Both the position numbers and the translations under genes were made by a program. A stretch of DNA of 64,000 nt from Falciphora oryzae (lineage: Eukaryota > Ascomycota > Sordariomycetes > Magnaporthales > Magnaporthaceae). Of the stretch, positions 34,939 through 46,838 are shown in pieces. The DNA is taken from contig JNVV01000028.1 of NCBI GenBank assembly GCA_000733355.1, positions 248,001-312,000 of the forward strand, in the 5' to 3' direction. Position 1 is the stretch's first letter. Every line of letters begins with the position of its first letter. The notes below the pieces were generated by a model. The model worked only from the letters and a program-made list of their open reading frames with translations, did no database searches and had not been told where the DNA came from.

Positions 34939-35565
34939 TTAGTGCGAAACCTCCTTCTTCTCCTCCGAGTGCTCGGCCGAGTGGTCCTCCGCGTGATGCG
35001 CGCCCTCGTGCTTGTCGGCGGCGCGGTTCTGGCGCTTCAGACGGATCGTCTTGTCGGTCATGAAGTGTCGTAGGCTGGAGTAGCTGGCGGCCAGCAGGGC
35101 AAAACCGACGACGACACCTGCAGCGCATCAGTCAACAAGTTCATCCATACAGCCAAGTACGGGGCGCTGTATGTGGCCGGCCCAGTCCACCCCTCGACGA
35201 TGCGATCGGCTAGGCCTCTAGATAGACATACCGAGAGGGAACAGCTCCGGGGGGATCTTCCGCAGGCGACGAAGACGCTGCGAAACAGTGTGGGCTGGTA
35301 GCGTTTAAAAAGTTAAATCGTAAGCCATTGACCTTTCATATTCAGACGGGAAGCTCGACAACAAGGCGTTTCGTCCAGAGGCTATCGTGGGGCTAAGTGC
35401 TCGGGTGTTTGGTGGCATACCGGCTTGCTCCTCCTTCTGTGGGAACTGTTAGCATGGTCACAGTGCAAGCATCATCATCATCGAAAATAGGAGGGGCCAT
35501 ACCGGAACCGGCCGCATCAGGCGACGCGTCGGCTGGAACATGCGGAGCGACTGCGAGGGATGCAT
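34939..35565 (-). CDS. B12D/MLRQ-like respiratory complex small subunit
   Basis: Exons 35565-35503, 35436-35421 (16 nt), 35294-35232 and 35117-34939 give 106 aa. The chain of short exons was assembled from splice signals and frame. The central PPELFPLGVVVGFALLAASY, followed by LRHFMTDKTIRLKRQNRAAD, matches the B12D family, which includes the MLRQ (NDUFA4-type) subunit of the respiratory chain. A basic N-terminus rich in Arg and lacking acids (MHPSQSLRMFQPTRRLMRP) suits mitochondrial import. The single membrane span is followed by a His/Glu/Lys-rich tail. It is divergent from COX12 across 341 bp. The family assignment is fair; the exact complex is inferred. Confidence 0.7.
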
Positions 35566-35906
35566 CTTGCGGAGCTATTGACGGAGGAACGGGGAGACGA
35601 ATTGAAGACGAATTGACACAGCAATTTGCGTCCTCTCTTGCTGCGGTCGGGTCAAGGGGAAGTAAGTTGCTTGGGTCCAAGGAAGCTCGGCTCTTCGCCA
35701 GCCTGATGTTGGAGCGCAGATTCTCGCCTACCACTCGATCAGGCCATTGCGGGTCCCCGCTTTGCACGTGCCAGGATTGCACGTGACAACAAGAAGCAGC
35801 ATCATTCGATGCCATAACCGACGCCCGCTTCAATCTTAGCACAATCCGGCAGCAGCAGCACCAACCCGACCAATTCGCCCGCGACAACTTCAAACAAGCA
35901 TTCATC
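35566..35906. promoter_or_regulatory. shared upstream region of two respiratory genes
   Basis: This 341-bp segment lies between the start codons of the B12D/MLRQ-like gene (minus) and COX12 (plus). It contains GCACGTGCCAG and GCACGTGAC blocks near 35763-35785, each with a CACGTG-like E-box core. No other gene fits, so both promoters must lie here. Confidence 0.55.
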
Positions 35907-36539
35907 ATGTCTGACGACGAGCGCGTTACCAAGCCCTTCAAGTTCGTCACAGGTATGAGGCCCGAAGACCCGAATCCTGCCGCTCCCCGGCCGCCCGAGC
36001 GACCGAAGCTCGGCTAGGATCGACGAAAAGCTAACTCGCTGACTGCTCCGCAGCCGGTATGGACCTTTTCTCCCAGATAACAACCTGACGAAGCACGAGC
36101 GCACCGACGACAGCGAAGCCAACGACGATTTTGATTAAACTGCTCGTTTCCCGACGTCCTCTGACCCGTGGCTCTCCTTGTAGGCGTTGATGCGCGGTTC
36201 CCGAACACGAACCAGACCAAGCACTGCTGGCAGAACTACGTCGACTACCACAAATGCATCCTCGCCAAGGGTGAGGACTTTGCTCCTTGCCGCCAGGTTC
36301 GTCCACGCAAAGCCAGGCGCTGCCCGCGGCAGCGTGATCCCACCCGGGGACCACCCCTCACTAACAGCCTCTACAGTTCTGGCTTGCCTACCGGTCGCTG
36401 TGCCCCAGCTCTTGGTACGAGCGCTGGGATGCGCAGAGGGGTATGTTTGCGACGAGCCCCCTTCTATGACCTGCGTTCGCACGGCCCACTAACATGTCCG
36501 TATGCAGAGGCTGGCAACTTCCCCGCTCGTCTGGAGTAA
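35907..36539 (+). CDS. COX12: cytochrome c oxidase subunit VIb (COX12)
   Basis: Exons 35907-35952, 36184-36296, 36377-36440 and 36508-36539 give 84 aa, the normal length. The twin CX9C motif is complete: [11 protein letters not shown] (exon 2) and CPSSWYERW following [15 protein letters not shown] (exons 2-3). [12 protein letters not shown] is the COX6B signature. The protein is imported into the intermembrane space by the Mia40 system and sits at the dimer face of complex IV. The first intron is unusually long for so small a gene (231 nt). It is divergent from the B12D/MLRQ-like gene. Confidence 0.95.
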
Positions 36540-36981
36540 GCATTGGGGTTGTGGTCTGGGAGGTATGTGGGATATGGATCACCAGAGGCAGCTATAGAAG
36601 AGCTTCACTACGATCCGAGTCAATAGAACCTGATGGAGTGTCTTTGCTCGTGATTTGGTGGCTCCGAGGTCCCTATTTTATGATTGCCCGCGCGATTGGG
36701 TATGACAACGTTCGTGGAGACACCCCAAGTACTGTTTCCAGTCCATATATATCGTATCAGCTAGGGTGCATGTGTGAACGCTCAAGTTTCATTAGGTGAA
36801 ATTCAATATGCCAGGAAACATGACCGTCGAGCCAGGCGCTGGTGGTGGCAGGCTCTCACAAAAGGCCGCAACAAAATCATGGTATCAATCCGCATCGCAT
36901 CCCATAAACGCCGGTTCCCGAACTCCAGTTCCGGTAGAAAATAACACACGGGCCATCTAGACCGTCCAGTGAGCCGCTCGA

Positions 36982-37842
36982 TTACTTGCCACCCTCCTCC
37001 TCATCGCTCGACGACATGAACTCGTCGTCGTCGTCGAACCCGGCAAACCTCTTTGCCTTGGAGGTAGATGCCTGAACGGTCTTCTTCTCCGGCTCAGATG
37101 GCGGCGATGTTGCGGCAGAGCTTCCCCCCTCCTCGTCTACCATCTCTGCGTCGCTTGAGGATCCAGCCTCATTCTCGGCCGACTTGGAGGCCGCGCCGGG
37201 CTTGGCGACAAGGTTGTCGGTGAAGTTTCCCGCCTTCATGGCAGCCAGGACAGCGTCGCGCGTGCGCTCTCCTGCCTCCTCCTTGTCCTCAACCCACTTT
37301 CCGTCCAAGCGTCCCTTGCTGTGCTTGATTTCGTGCTCCTTCTTTTCCGTCATCTCGACAATCTGCTCCCATCGCTTCCTCCTCTTCTCCTTCTCCTTCC
37401 TGTCCATGTCGGGTTTTATGGCCAGGTACTCAGCCAGGGCCTTGGCTTCGGTGACTGTGCGCACCCTTCGGCCATCAAGACTGCGGCTGGAGCCGTTGTT
37501 TTCTCCTTGGCTCTTCTTCTTGGATGACATGCGACCACCGGCTGCGCGTAGCTGGGAGCCGAAACCACCCTTGCCACCCAGGATCGGGACGGAGAGGCGT
37601 AATGGGAGGAAGTCATCGTTGGCGTTTTGGAGAAAGCTGGCAACGCGGAGTGAAGATGTTGGCAGTATCTCTCTCCTGGCGTGGGTTGTCAGGACGAGGC
37701 GGTGGTCTCCCAGGGGCAGTCGGTTTTCGATCTCCGCCCAGATATCTGAGGTGGTGGCGGTGGACTGGAGCGGAAAGGAAATCGTAGATGATGCCCCGAG
37801 CCCCTGAAAGGCCGAAACGAGGATGTTGACGGTCGGCGCCAT
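36982..37842 (-). CDS. Sde2, ubiquitin-fold intron-selective splicing factor
   Basis: Single exon, 286 aa, starting at [12 protein letters not shown]. Residues 1-85 are a ubiquitin-like fold ending in [19 protein letters not shown]. The GG~KGG site is where Sde2 is cut to release an active Lys-starting C-terminal fragment. The conserved [14 protein letters not shown] segment follows, then Lys/Arg/Glu-rich helical sequence ([15 protein letters not shown]) and an acidic Ser-rich tail ending [17 protein letters not shown]. In fission yeast Sde2 promotes splicing of certain introns and silencing. It is divergent from RPS10, with 362 bp between the starts. Confidence 0.88.
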   Translation of the reverse strand: MAPTVNILVSAFQGLGASSTISFPLQSTATTSDIWAEIENRLPLGDHRLVLTTHARREILPTSSLRVASFLQNANDDFLPLRLSVPILGGKGGFGSQLRAAGGRMSSKKKSQGENNGSSRSLDGRRVRTVTEAKALAEYLAIKPDMDRKEKEKRRKRWEQIVEMTEKKEHEIKHSKGRLDGKWVEDKEEAGERTRDAVLAAMKAGNFTDNLVAKPGAASKSAENEAGSSSDAEMVDEEGGSSAATSPPSEPEKKTVQASTSKAKRFAGFDDDDEFMSSSDEEEGGK

Positions 37843-38204
37843 GATGTGATGCACGGCAGTCGGAACGGAGGGATATATTGTGATTTTCCAAATGGCTGCG
37901 CAGCATGCGCCAAATCTCAAGTCGTCGGAGAAACACTGGGACGGACTGCTTGAAGCAAGGATGGGCCCGCCAAGATGCAGATGACATAAGCAAGGATGAT
38001 TGGCTGCCGTCCCCACATGAATTTCAAGAGGGCAGGAGGGAACGGAGGGGTGTGGAGCTCACACCTCACGCACCTGCCGACACACAGAAAAATCCCTAGC
38101 ACCTCAAAAATACCTACCTCTACCTAGAGACTCTTCTCGGAAATCTCAGCGAAGCGACGGGTCTCAAACACCACACAGACAGGACCAGATAAAGTACCGG
38201 CAAG

Positions 38205-38923
38205 ATGCTTATTCCCAAGGCAGACCGCAAGGCCATCCACGAGGTACGAATTGGTCTCTTTCTCGCGCTGCGCGATGAGGGGCGGCGCAAGACCATCGTC
38301 AGGACCATAACCAGTGAGAATGCCAGACAAATTACTGACTTGTCCCGCTTCACCCGTCGCCTACAGAACCTCTTCCGTGAGGGTGTTCTCGTCGCTGCGA
38401 AGGACTTCAACCTGGCCGAGCACCCCGACATCCCCGGCGTCAAGAACCTCTATGTCATCAAGGCCTGCCAGTCGCTGAACTCGCGCGGTCTCGTCAAGGC
38501 GCGTTTTTCGTGGCAGTACTACTACTTCACCCTCACCCCCGAGGGCCTCGAATACCTCCGCGAGTGGCTGCACCTGCCGGCTGAGATCGTCCCGGCTACC
38601 CACATCAAGCAGCAGCGGTCACATGCTCCTCCCCGCGGCATGATGGGAGGCGAGGGCGAGCGCGGCGAGCGGAGGCCGTTCGGCCGTGGCCGTGGTGGCG
38701 ACCGCCCCGAGCGCGGCGACCGCGAGGGTGGCTACCGCCGCCGTGATGCTGGCGAGGGCAAGGAGGGCGGTGCGCCTGGCGAGTTCCAGCCTCAGTTGTG
38801 AGTGCCCTCTCCCCACTGCGGGGCCAACCCGCGCCGACGACGACGTGTGCTCCGTGCAGAAATGCTAACTTGCTCTCTAGCCGTGGTGGATTCGGCCGTG
38901 GCCGTGGTGCTCCCCCCTCATAA
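38205..38923 (+). CDS. 40S ribosomal protein S10 (eS10)
   Basis: Exons 38205-38243, 38367-38797 and 38881-38923 give 170 aa. MLIPKADRKAIHE joins across intron 1 to NLFREGVLVAAKDFNLAEHP, and FSWQYYYFTLTPEGLEYLRE and LPAEIVPATHIKQQRSHAPP are the eS10 signature. The C-terminus is the usual RGG-type, Arg/Gly-rich tail. Intron 1 (123 nt) is a multiple of three and has no in-frame stop, so a naive frame reads through it; the homology gap shows it must be removed. The second intron falls in the tail, leaving RGGFGRGRGAPPS on the last exon. Confidence 0.95.
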
Positions 38924-39633
38924 ACCGCTCGCTGCCACATCGGAACTGCGAGTTCCGCTTTGTTCTTGGGGTACTAAATGTACTAGTCGAAACGGGGTTC
39001 CGGTCATGGACGCACACAAAATACGCGTCAAGGGACTTTGATGGGTTTGCCTGGGGAGTTTGGACTTTGGAGCTTTACGATCCTCGGGGGAAAAATCATT
39101 TGCATTACACGGTCCATTTATCTACGGTCGTCAACCAGCATGCCGCCGATAACGGCTTCGGCAGTCAGACCTGGGCAGTGTGAGGCCCTCTGCTAGTGCC
39201 CGGTCGAGTCCCCGCATGGGGGCCCGGCAAGGCCCCTGCGTCTCACTCACACATTCGGTCCATTTTCTAGAATTTGAGCCAATTTCCTCTCGGTCTCGAC
39301 AATGACATTCTTCGCCGGAATCTCGGCAAGTCCCAGGAGATTGGTGAAGACCGTCAACTGTGACGATAGGTGACTTTAGGCGATTGTTGTTCACGATCGA
39401 CATCACCACAGTGACCGACCCGTCGATGCAGCCCATTCTGGGTGGTACAGTAGACCAGACACACACCGCCCCGGACATGTCGCATGGAGATCGTCACAAC
39501 ATCACCACAGGTGGTCTTTTACAAACGAGGCGAGAACATTGCGCTACAGAGCAGGCTGGTGGTGATTATCGGTCCGGATGAGTGGCCAAGTTACGGTTCC
39601 AACGACTTGTCTGTCACAGCAGAAAACGCATTT

Positions 39634-39668
<35 letters not shown>

Positions 39669-42600
39669 AGGAAAAAAGGAACCCGGAACCCAGAAAATGA
39701 ACGAGCAAACAGATCAGAGGACTCGTACTGACTGACGAACTTGACCGGTCCCAGCCTCGGCTGTTCGGCCTCGGCCAACGTGATGGTGAGCCGTCGTGTG
39801 ATGCCACCTCGTTGGCTGTCAGAAGATTGCGATGATGGGTTTTCCGCCGCGACCTCGCGCCGAATGTTCGATATTCCCCGTGTCAATTCAAACGTGCATT
39901 TCCCCACGTTGAGGTGCTCAGATGTGCTTATTATGTCTCCCTTCTTTTCCCCTGTTCTCGCGCCCGGCTCGCGGCCCTGCGAGGCGCGCTTGGCAGGCGG
40001 TTAAGAAAGGCGCAGCATCAGTATCACCACATAGGTATCCCACTCCGTTGGTTGCCGTCCACGACGTCTTCGCCTCCACGGCGACAGACCCTGTGATGGC
40101 GGCGTAAACAATGTGGTCCAGTGTCCCTTGTTCAATGCTCCCGCGGAACTACGGCTCCGTTCGAGCCTCGCTTGCACCCGGTTGAGGCAGGCGCATGGCA
40201 AATATCACTACAGTAAAGCCCCACACTATGTTGATTGTCGTCTACTCGCTTTCACGACGGCAGACCCCGCCATATCATGCTCTTTGCAGCAAACGGACCT
40301 GGTCACCTCTGGTCTGCCAATCTGCCAAATGCGGTGCTGGCAATGTTCCAACCCCCATTCAACTTTGTAAATAGCACGGGGTGGGAGACAGGTAGACGGA
40401 CGCTCATACGAATGTCGACAGGCAACTTAGCTATCCATCAAGTAACCAAGGAGTCTAGCCATCCATCAAATCACCAGCCAGCCAGGTAGCCAGGCAGGCA
40501 GCCAGGCAGCAACCGCTATCTGCATACGTACCCAAAGTGCGAGCTGTCGGGGGAGAAGAAGAATGACGACAGGAATGGCGAGAAGAATAGCGTTCTCAAA
40601 TGCGAGCGCAGCGCGGATTACGGGGCACAGCTTATGAAAACTTTCGCTAAAGCCTCTGTCCACTATGAAGCCGTACACGACTAACCTTTACTTCTAGGAC
40701 GACTTGATTTCCAACCACAACGGAGCTCTGTCGTGTGCCCGCATGTGCCGGTGGTAGAACAAGCCGGAGGAGGTACTGGAGCCGGGGCGATATCCAAAGC
40801 GAAGCCAGAGCAATAGTTACGCTTGGGAACGAGACTGTGGCAAGTCTTAGGGCAGCGAAGCGGTAGCCGAGGCGTTGGGGCTTGAATTCGAAAGATATTG
40901 TTCACTTGACTACGCCACATGTGTGAAACCCAAGGGCGGTCGACCGTCGGAATGGCAACGTTCATATGTTCTGTTTTCCCGGTCCGTCATGAGAGTCTAA
41001 TATCTAGTCTTGTTTATCGAATCGCGTTGCTTCTAAGCACCGTAGGCGGATGATATGTTTGGGGGGGGGGGGTTTCTTAATAAAAAAAAAATAAAAAAAA
41101 AAGAGCTGATGTCAAGTGTCCGATGCGGGGTGTTTGGGATGCGTGTTTTGCTTGATGGTTTTCAAGTTAAGATCAATCACAAAGAGAGGGTAATTCGGTC
41201 CTTGTATTTCCATCTTTATGCAAGTTTATGACACGGGAGCAGCAGCAGGATCAGCGCACTTGGGCTGATTGATGTTGCAATGACACGAGCGAGGAATGCG
41301 ATAGGATTAGAAGTAGCATCTGCAGCGGGTCGCAACAACCCGCCAAGGGTGGTACCAAAGGCCGACCTGGTCTCAAAGAAGATGGGTTTGACCTTGATAG
41401 ACGACTGCGTCACTTGAACCACTTTCGAGAGGCCAAATTTCCCAGTGAACAAGTCCCATTGACCAGCTCGGTTGAAGTCAGGGTCCAGGTTAATTCTCTC
41501 GAGGTACGGAATGTACTCGAAGTGCCGCATGATAGAAGAAAGTGATCTGCATAGTAGTTTTGCAAGACTAGGAAAGAAGGCCATGCCGAGATGGTGGAAA
41601 GGAGCGGGACGGGGCGGGGCCGGCAGTTGGGGCCGGTGTGGCTACGACGTTACGTAGGCGGCGGGGTCAAGGTTGGGTATCACTGCGGCCACACGTGTCG
41701 TGGGGGCGACTGTAAGGGTCCTTGGTAGGTACGACGTACCTAATGCAAGGTGAGATGGAGCGGGCGTCTTCGAAATGCTGAGTCTCTAGCTGATCTTGCA
41801 CAAGATGCCGCAGGTCTGGACTCGAGCGGCTGAATTCGGGGTTGGGTAAGTTCCTCCTCCTGCATGGCTCACGGGCGGCAGCTGGGGCATCCGGACTGTC
41901 GGGTCCATTAGGGATCCTGGGGGATGCACCTGGCTACGGCACCGTAGACCATAGGGACAGGGCCGTCCGCATCGCGTCGGTGGCTGCCCGTGGGGTTTGG
42001 TAGCACGGTGCTTGCCCTTGCAGAAGTCGCAATTTTCTGGGAGCTAAGGCGAAGTGCGGTGAGAAACGTGGAAACGTACACAATCAAAGCAACATTGCTT
42101 GCGAAATCGTAAACGGAGGAGACCTGGTAACAGCCGCGGGCACCTGACCCTCGGTCTTTTTTGAGGCAGGGTCTCTATTTTATCAAAGCTCGGTTCAATC
42201 TCAGGTGCTGTAGCGTGGGGTCCAGGCGCATCTATATTGATCGGAGGAATTATTATTCTTGTGAGAGGCGAGCAAAAAAAAAAGAAAAAGATGCAAGACC
42301 ATGTTCCCGAACGGCAGACTCTAAACCGAATCTTAGACCTTAGCTTCGTCTTGTAGTGTGATGTTCACTCAGAAACTCGGGCTGGAGCACGTCCGGGTCA
42401 ATTGCTGGGCAGGCAGGCAGCCAAGCTCGTCGCACGCGCTGGGACCAGAGGAAACTCGTGTTTCGACCGTGCGTCTATCTCGAGCCGAACTCAAAGACAA
42501 ATGGGGACGCCATTTCATTGGTATTTGGAGACGCTCCTGCCCGCTTTCGCTGCCTGCCTCAGCTGCCCGCTTGGCAGGCTGGCCTCCGTACCATGAATCC

Positions 42601-42969
42601 ATTCCCACTTGTCCGCGTGTGCCTGTAGAAGCCAGTGGAGCTCCAGTGCTGCTCCAGCGCTCCACAGACACCGCCCAAGCCCACCCGATGCAGCAGGACC
42701 GACCGGCCGACCGGCCTCTCCCACTAACTGCCTCGCTCGTCGAACGCCTCCAGTCGCCTGGTCTTGGCTCTCTCGCAGAGCAGAGAGACGCCAGGGCGGC
42801 CAAGCCTGCCTTGGACCTGGACCAACAACCCACACTGACAGAATCCACGTCGCGCCACGAAAGACACGATCGATGACGGTTGCACGGAAATGTAACTGCC
42901 CACCGCGCCGACCCCGATCCAGTGCAAGCAAGGCCTCTCTGTCGAGCAGAAGGAGCAACGGGCGCCAAA
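38924..42969. other. gene-poor 4-kb region with decayed repeats and homopolymers
   Basis: No confident gene except a weak candidate at 41216-41584. An A31 tract spans 39635-39665. A G-run and A-rich tracts occur at about 41059-41102. Three loosely similar blocks occur near 39372-39450, 40040-40110 and 40215-40290, each with a GTTG..CACGA(C/T)..GACAGACCC-like core, suggesting a decayed tandem duplication. The part from 42360 to 42969 is the likely leader of the HECT gene. Low G/C stretches appear around 40990-41220. Confidence 0.45.
41216..41584 (-). CDS. hypothetical 122-aa protein, weak candidate
   Basis: An ATG-started frame with ordinary protein composition (for example YLERINLDPDFNRAGQWDLF and KPIFFETRSAFGTTLGGLL) and a hydrophobic C-terminus (SPSALILLLLP). 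Third-position G/C is moderate, about half, lower than that of the confident genes. No family was recognised and no neighbouring exon was found. It may be a relic or a lineage-specific gene. Confidence 0.25.
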   Translation of the reverse strand: MAFFPSLAKLLCRSLSSIMRHFEYIPYLERINLDPDFNRAGQWDLFTGKFGLSKVVQVTQSSIKVKPIFFETRSAFGTTLGGLLRPAADATSNPIAFLARVIATSISPSALILLLLPCHKLA

Positions 42970-45900
42970 ATGGAGCAATTGCGGGAGAAGCCCTTGCCTC
43001 CCCTTCCTCCCCCGTCGCCGCCGCGCTCGCCTTCGCTGTTCCAGCGCCCGACAGCGAGTCCCAATGCTCGCCACCATCGCCAGTACCTACAGCCCGACAC
43101 CAATGTGCCCAGCGGTCCGAGCCATCGCCGCACAGGGTCGGGTGCTTCAAGACCCGGTGATCAGTCCAGGAATTCAAGCCACATCAGGGACTTTGAGTTC
43201 GTCGACGGCTCACAGCTTCAAGTCGAGTCCTCGTCCGATTCCGACGACTGCCGGCCCACCACCCGTCGCCGTCCAGCACAACACGGACGCTCAATGAGCC
43301 ACCCATTCCCCTCGCTCTTCCCCGGGAGGAAGAAGAAGAAGGCGTCACGTCCTGCTGCCGACGCCGGAGGCTCCCGGTTTCTCGACGCCAGGGCAAGCGA
43401 CGACGACAGCGACGACTTCGTGCCCGGGCCCAAGGCCCCCGCCAACCAGGCACACCAGAGACATGGCCAGTCGACCGGAAGCAAGGACCTCGCCACAGGA
43501 AACTGCATGACGTGCGGTTCCCAGATGCGCTGGCCAAAGAGCCTAGCTGCGTTTAAGTGCACCATATGCGTGACTGTAAACGACCTCAAGCCAACGGATC
43601 TCGGATCCAGACCGACGGGAGACCCCAAACATGACCGCCACGGCGAGAACGACCAGGGGTACACATACGGTAGGCCTCACTACAGCCACTGATCTGCCAC
43701 GACATCTGCATATTCTCCGCTTGGGATAAGTGGCTTGTGCTGATTATGTATCTTGAGAACACTTCCAGCGCAACCAGTCTCACTCGAGCACACCAAACTG
43801 TTGGTCAGGACCTGTTTGCGCAGCTTCATTGCGTCATCGCTCTCCCAGCGCGCTGGTGCCGGTGGGAATCTGGCGCCTCAGGGGCTGATGCCTCCTCCAA
43901 CTGACCGTGGAGGAGTGTTCTGGGATCCGGATGCGGAAACCCGGGACGACCATGACGGACGGCGCCTGTTCCCCAATTTCAATACGTCAGGCCTTGTAGA
44001 GAGCCCCCTCGAAGAACCGGATCCGTTCGACTCGATAGACAGACGCCGTCCGCCGAGGTCGTACTCCACATCATGTACTGATCAACGGCCGGTCGTCCAG
44101 GGGGTTCCCAGACAACCCAGCGGCCCGGCCCCGTGTGCAATGCCTGGTGGCGGCAGGGAGGTAGACCCAAGAAGGATCTTTAAGCCCCTCGAGGACTACT
44201 TGGTCACGTGCTTCACGTCATGGCGGTCTTTGAACTCGTCGTTTGGCGGTCCTAGGCCATTAAACCCCAGCGCAGCGACAAAGGTCGAAGAGGTCCGAAG
44301 ACGGGTTCGCGCCCCGGATGTGCAGAGCCACAGAGGTAGCGGCTCGAGCTCAAGCCAGGCCGATTGCCCGATCACTGAGCTGGACCCCAAGCTGCTCCTT
44401 TTGGGAGACTTTGCGGAAAACGGCATGTGGTGGACCGGTGGACAGGAGGGTGGCTTTCCCGGTCGAGCGAGGCCCGGGACGTCCGGCAGGACTGACGATG
44501 CGCCTAGGCCTGCCACTCCCAGGTCCCTGAACATAGAGTGGGCAGAGCTGGAGGAATGGTACAGCACCATCATAAATGCTGGCCAGCCGTGGAGAGACGT
44601 GTACGATGGCATGGTTGCTGCCGGGACGCTGCCACCGGCGACAGACCCTGCCCTCCGAAAACTCGAGACACAGATCCTGGTCGCGCAGGAGCACGCGCAA
44701 AGGCTACTGCTCAAGGCGACCGAAATGTTTCTTAAGCGGCCTGGTCGGCCCTTGGTTGAGCCGGCTGACCTTCGGTTCTTGCTACTCATACTGGCGAACC
44801 CGCTGCTCTCGGCCAAGTGTCGGATGTTCACGGGACACTACGGCCGTCCGGGTGATAGGGAGAGGAACAACGCTCGCAGCGGCGCTGGTGTCGCCCGCGG
44901 AAATGGGCCTGCGGCTGGCCAGCACTCTGGAATCATCAAGCGCGTCCTCGGCATGATCTCCAACTCGTCCAACGAGTGCCACAACCAGCTCATCAACTGG
45001 CTCGTGAGATACCCAGAGCCTCGGCTTATGGAAGCCAAGGATCTCGTTGGCGGGTTCCTGGCATACCGTCTGATCCGGCAAAAGGAAAAGAAGCAAGAAG
45101 TCAAGGTCGATGTCACTGGTGGCCTCATACCTAACATGTCGGCCGGCCGCTCTGCCGCGGCCCTCCATGCTGCCCTGGGACAGTCGGGCAGGCAGTCCAA
45201 GAAGGGAAAGGAAGTTCTCCAGAAGATCGTTTTCAGTGACGATTGGCAGATAAAAGCTGCTGCTCGTGTGATGTCGCTCATCTTTGCGGCAAACAACCTT
45301 CGCTCTCCCCTCCGGAACTCGCGTGCTCTCTCGAATGGGCAGCACGGTGCCGAGGCAGACAGGCTCAAAGGTCTGGTTCATTCTCGCGGTCAGCTTCTGC
45401 CGACCTCGGACTTCTACATGACGCTCCTTGACGACGCGGACCTCATGGCCGACTTTGAGGCCTGGGAGAGCCGAAGGGGTAGGTTCTCGTTCTGCCAATA
45501 TCCCTTCCTCTTGAGCATCTGGGCCAAGATCCAGATCCTAGAGCACGACGCAAAGCGGCAGATGAGCAAGAAGGCCAGGGACGCCTTTTTTGATACCATC
45601 ATGGGTCACGGGAATTTTGAGCAGTACCTCCATCTCAGCGTACGCCGGGACTGCCTTGTTGAGGATAGTCTGAGGGCTGTCAGCGGGGTTATTGGCAGCG
45701 GCAGCGAAGACATCAAGAAGGCCATCCGCATCGCTTTCAAGGGCGAGGAGGGTGTTGATGCAGGCGGCCTCCGGAAGGAGTGGTTTCTCCTCCTGGTGAG
45801 GGAGGTCTTCAACCCCGATCATGGTATGTGCTTCCAGGCCGGGGCTTTCCCCTCCTCCACCACTGGTCCTATGTTTCATGGGCACTCGTCTAACTGCAGA

Positions 45901-46838
45901 GCTTTTGTCTACGTCCAGGGTTGTTTGTTTATGACGACGACTCACAGTACTGTTATTTCAATCCCTATTCGTTTGAGACATCGGACCAGTATTTCCTGGT
46001 GGGCGTGGTACTCGGCCTTGCTATCTACAACTCAACCATCCTGGACATTGCGCTCCCGCCTTTTGCATTCCGTAAACTGCTCGCGGCTGCGCCCATATCG
46101 CTCAAAACACCTTCGCCCTACCCCAGAACTGTCATGACATACACTCTCGACGATCTTGCAGAGTTCCGTCCTCGGCTCGCTCGGGGCCTGAGACAGCTCC
46201 TTGAGTATGATGGCGACGTGGAGTCGACTTTCTGCCTGGACTTTGTCATCGACGTGGACAAGTACGGGTCGGTCGAAAGGATGCCCCTGACGCCAGGTGG
46301 TGAAAACAAACCGGTGACCAACTCGAACAGGAGGGAGTACGTGGATCTCTACGTTAGACATCTCCTGGACACGGCCGTCGCCCGACAGTTCGACCCATTC
46401 AAACGTGGATTCTTCACTGTGTGCGGCGGGAACGCCCTCTCGCTGTTTAGACCCGAGGAGATCGAGCTCTTGGTCAGAGGATCTGCGGAGTCGCTGGACA
46501 TCAGCTCGCTGCGGACAGCGGCCGATTACGAGGGCTGGACTGGCGATGCCAGGGACACGGAGCCGACGGTGCGCTGGTTCTGGGAGCTGCTCGAGGAGGC
46601 CTCTCCGTCAGAACAACGCAAACTGCTCGTCTTCATCACGGGCAGTGACCGAATTCCTGCCACGGGGGCTGCCTCCCTGGTGATCCGACTGACCTGCCTC
46701 GGAGACGACTGTGAACGATATCCCACAGCCCGAACCTGCTTCAACACTCTGACGCTCTGGCGGTATGGGTCCAAGGAGAAGCTGTCCCGCATGCTTTGGG
46801 ATGCGGTCCACGAGAGCGAGGGCTTTGGCCTGAAGTAG
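42970..46838 (+). CDS. HECT-type E3 ubiquitin ligase, HUL4-like
   Basis: Exons 42970-43669, 43769-45823 and 45919-46838 give 1224 aa. The N-terminus MEQLREKPLPPLPPP is Pro-rich with a basic KKKKASRP stretch. A CxxC pair motif, CMTCGSQMRWPK..FKCTIC, lies at about residues 177-200 and should be a small zinc finger as in Hul4/UBE3-like proteins. The HECT domain covers about the last 350 residues: GVDAGGLRKEWFLLL, then GLFVYDDDSQYCYFNP across intron 2, and the catalytic cysteine in ARTCFNTL at about residue 1192. HECT ligases take ubiquitin from an E2 onto this cysteine and pass it to substrates. The substrates are unknown. Confidence 0.92.

Noticed and set aside
38244..38366. Continuous S10 reading frame through intron 1
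   Set aside because: The read-through segment interrupts the conserved IHE-NLFREGV junction; canonical splice signals are present.
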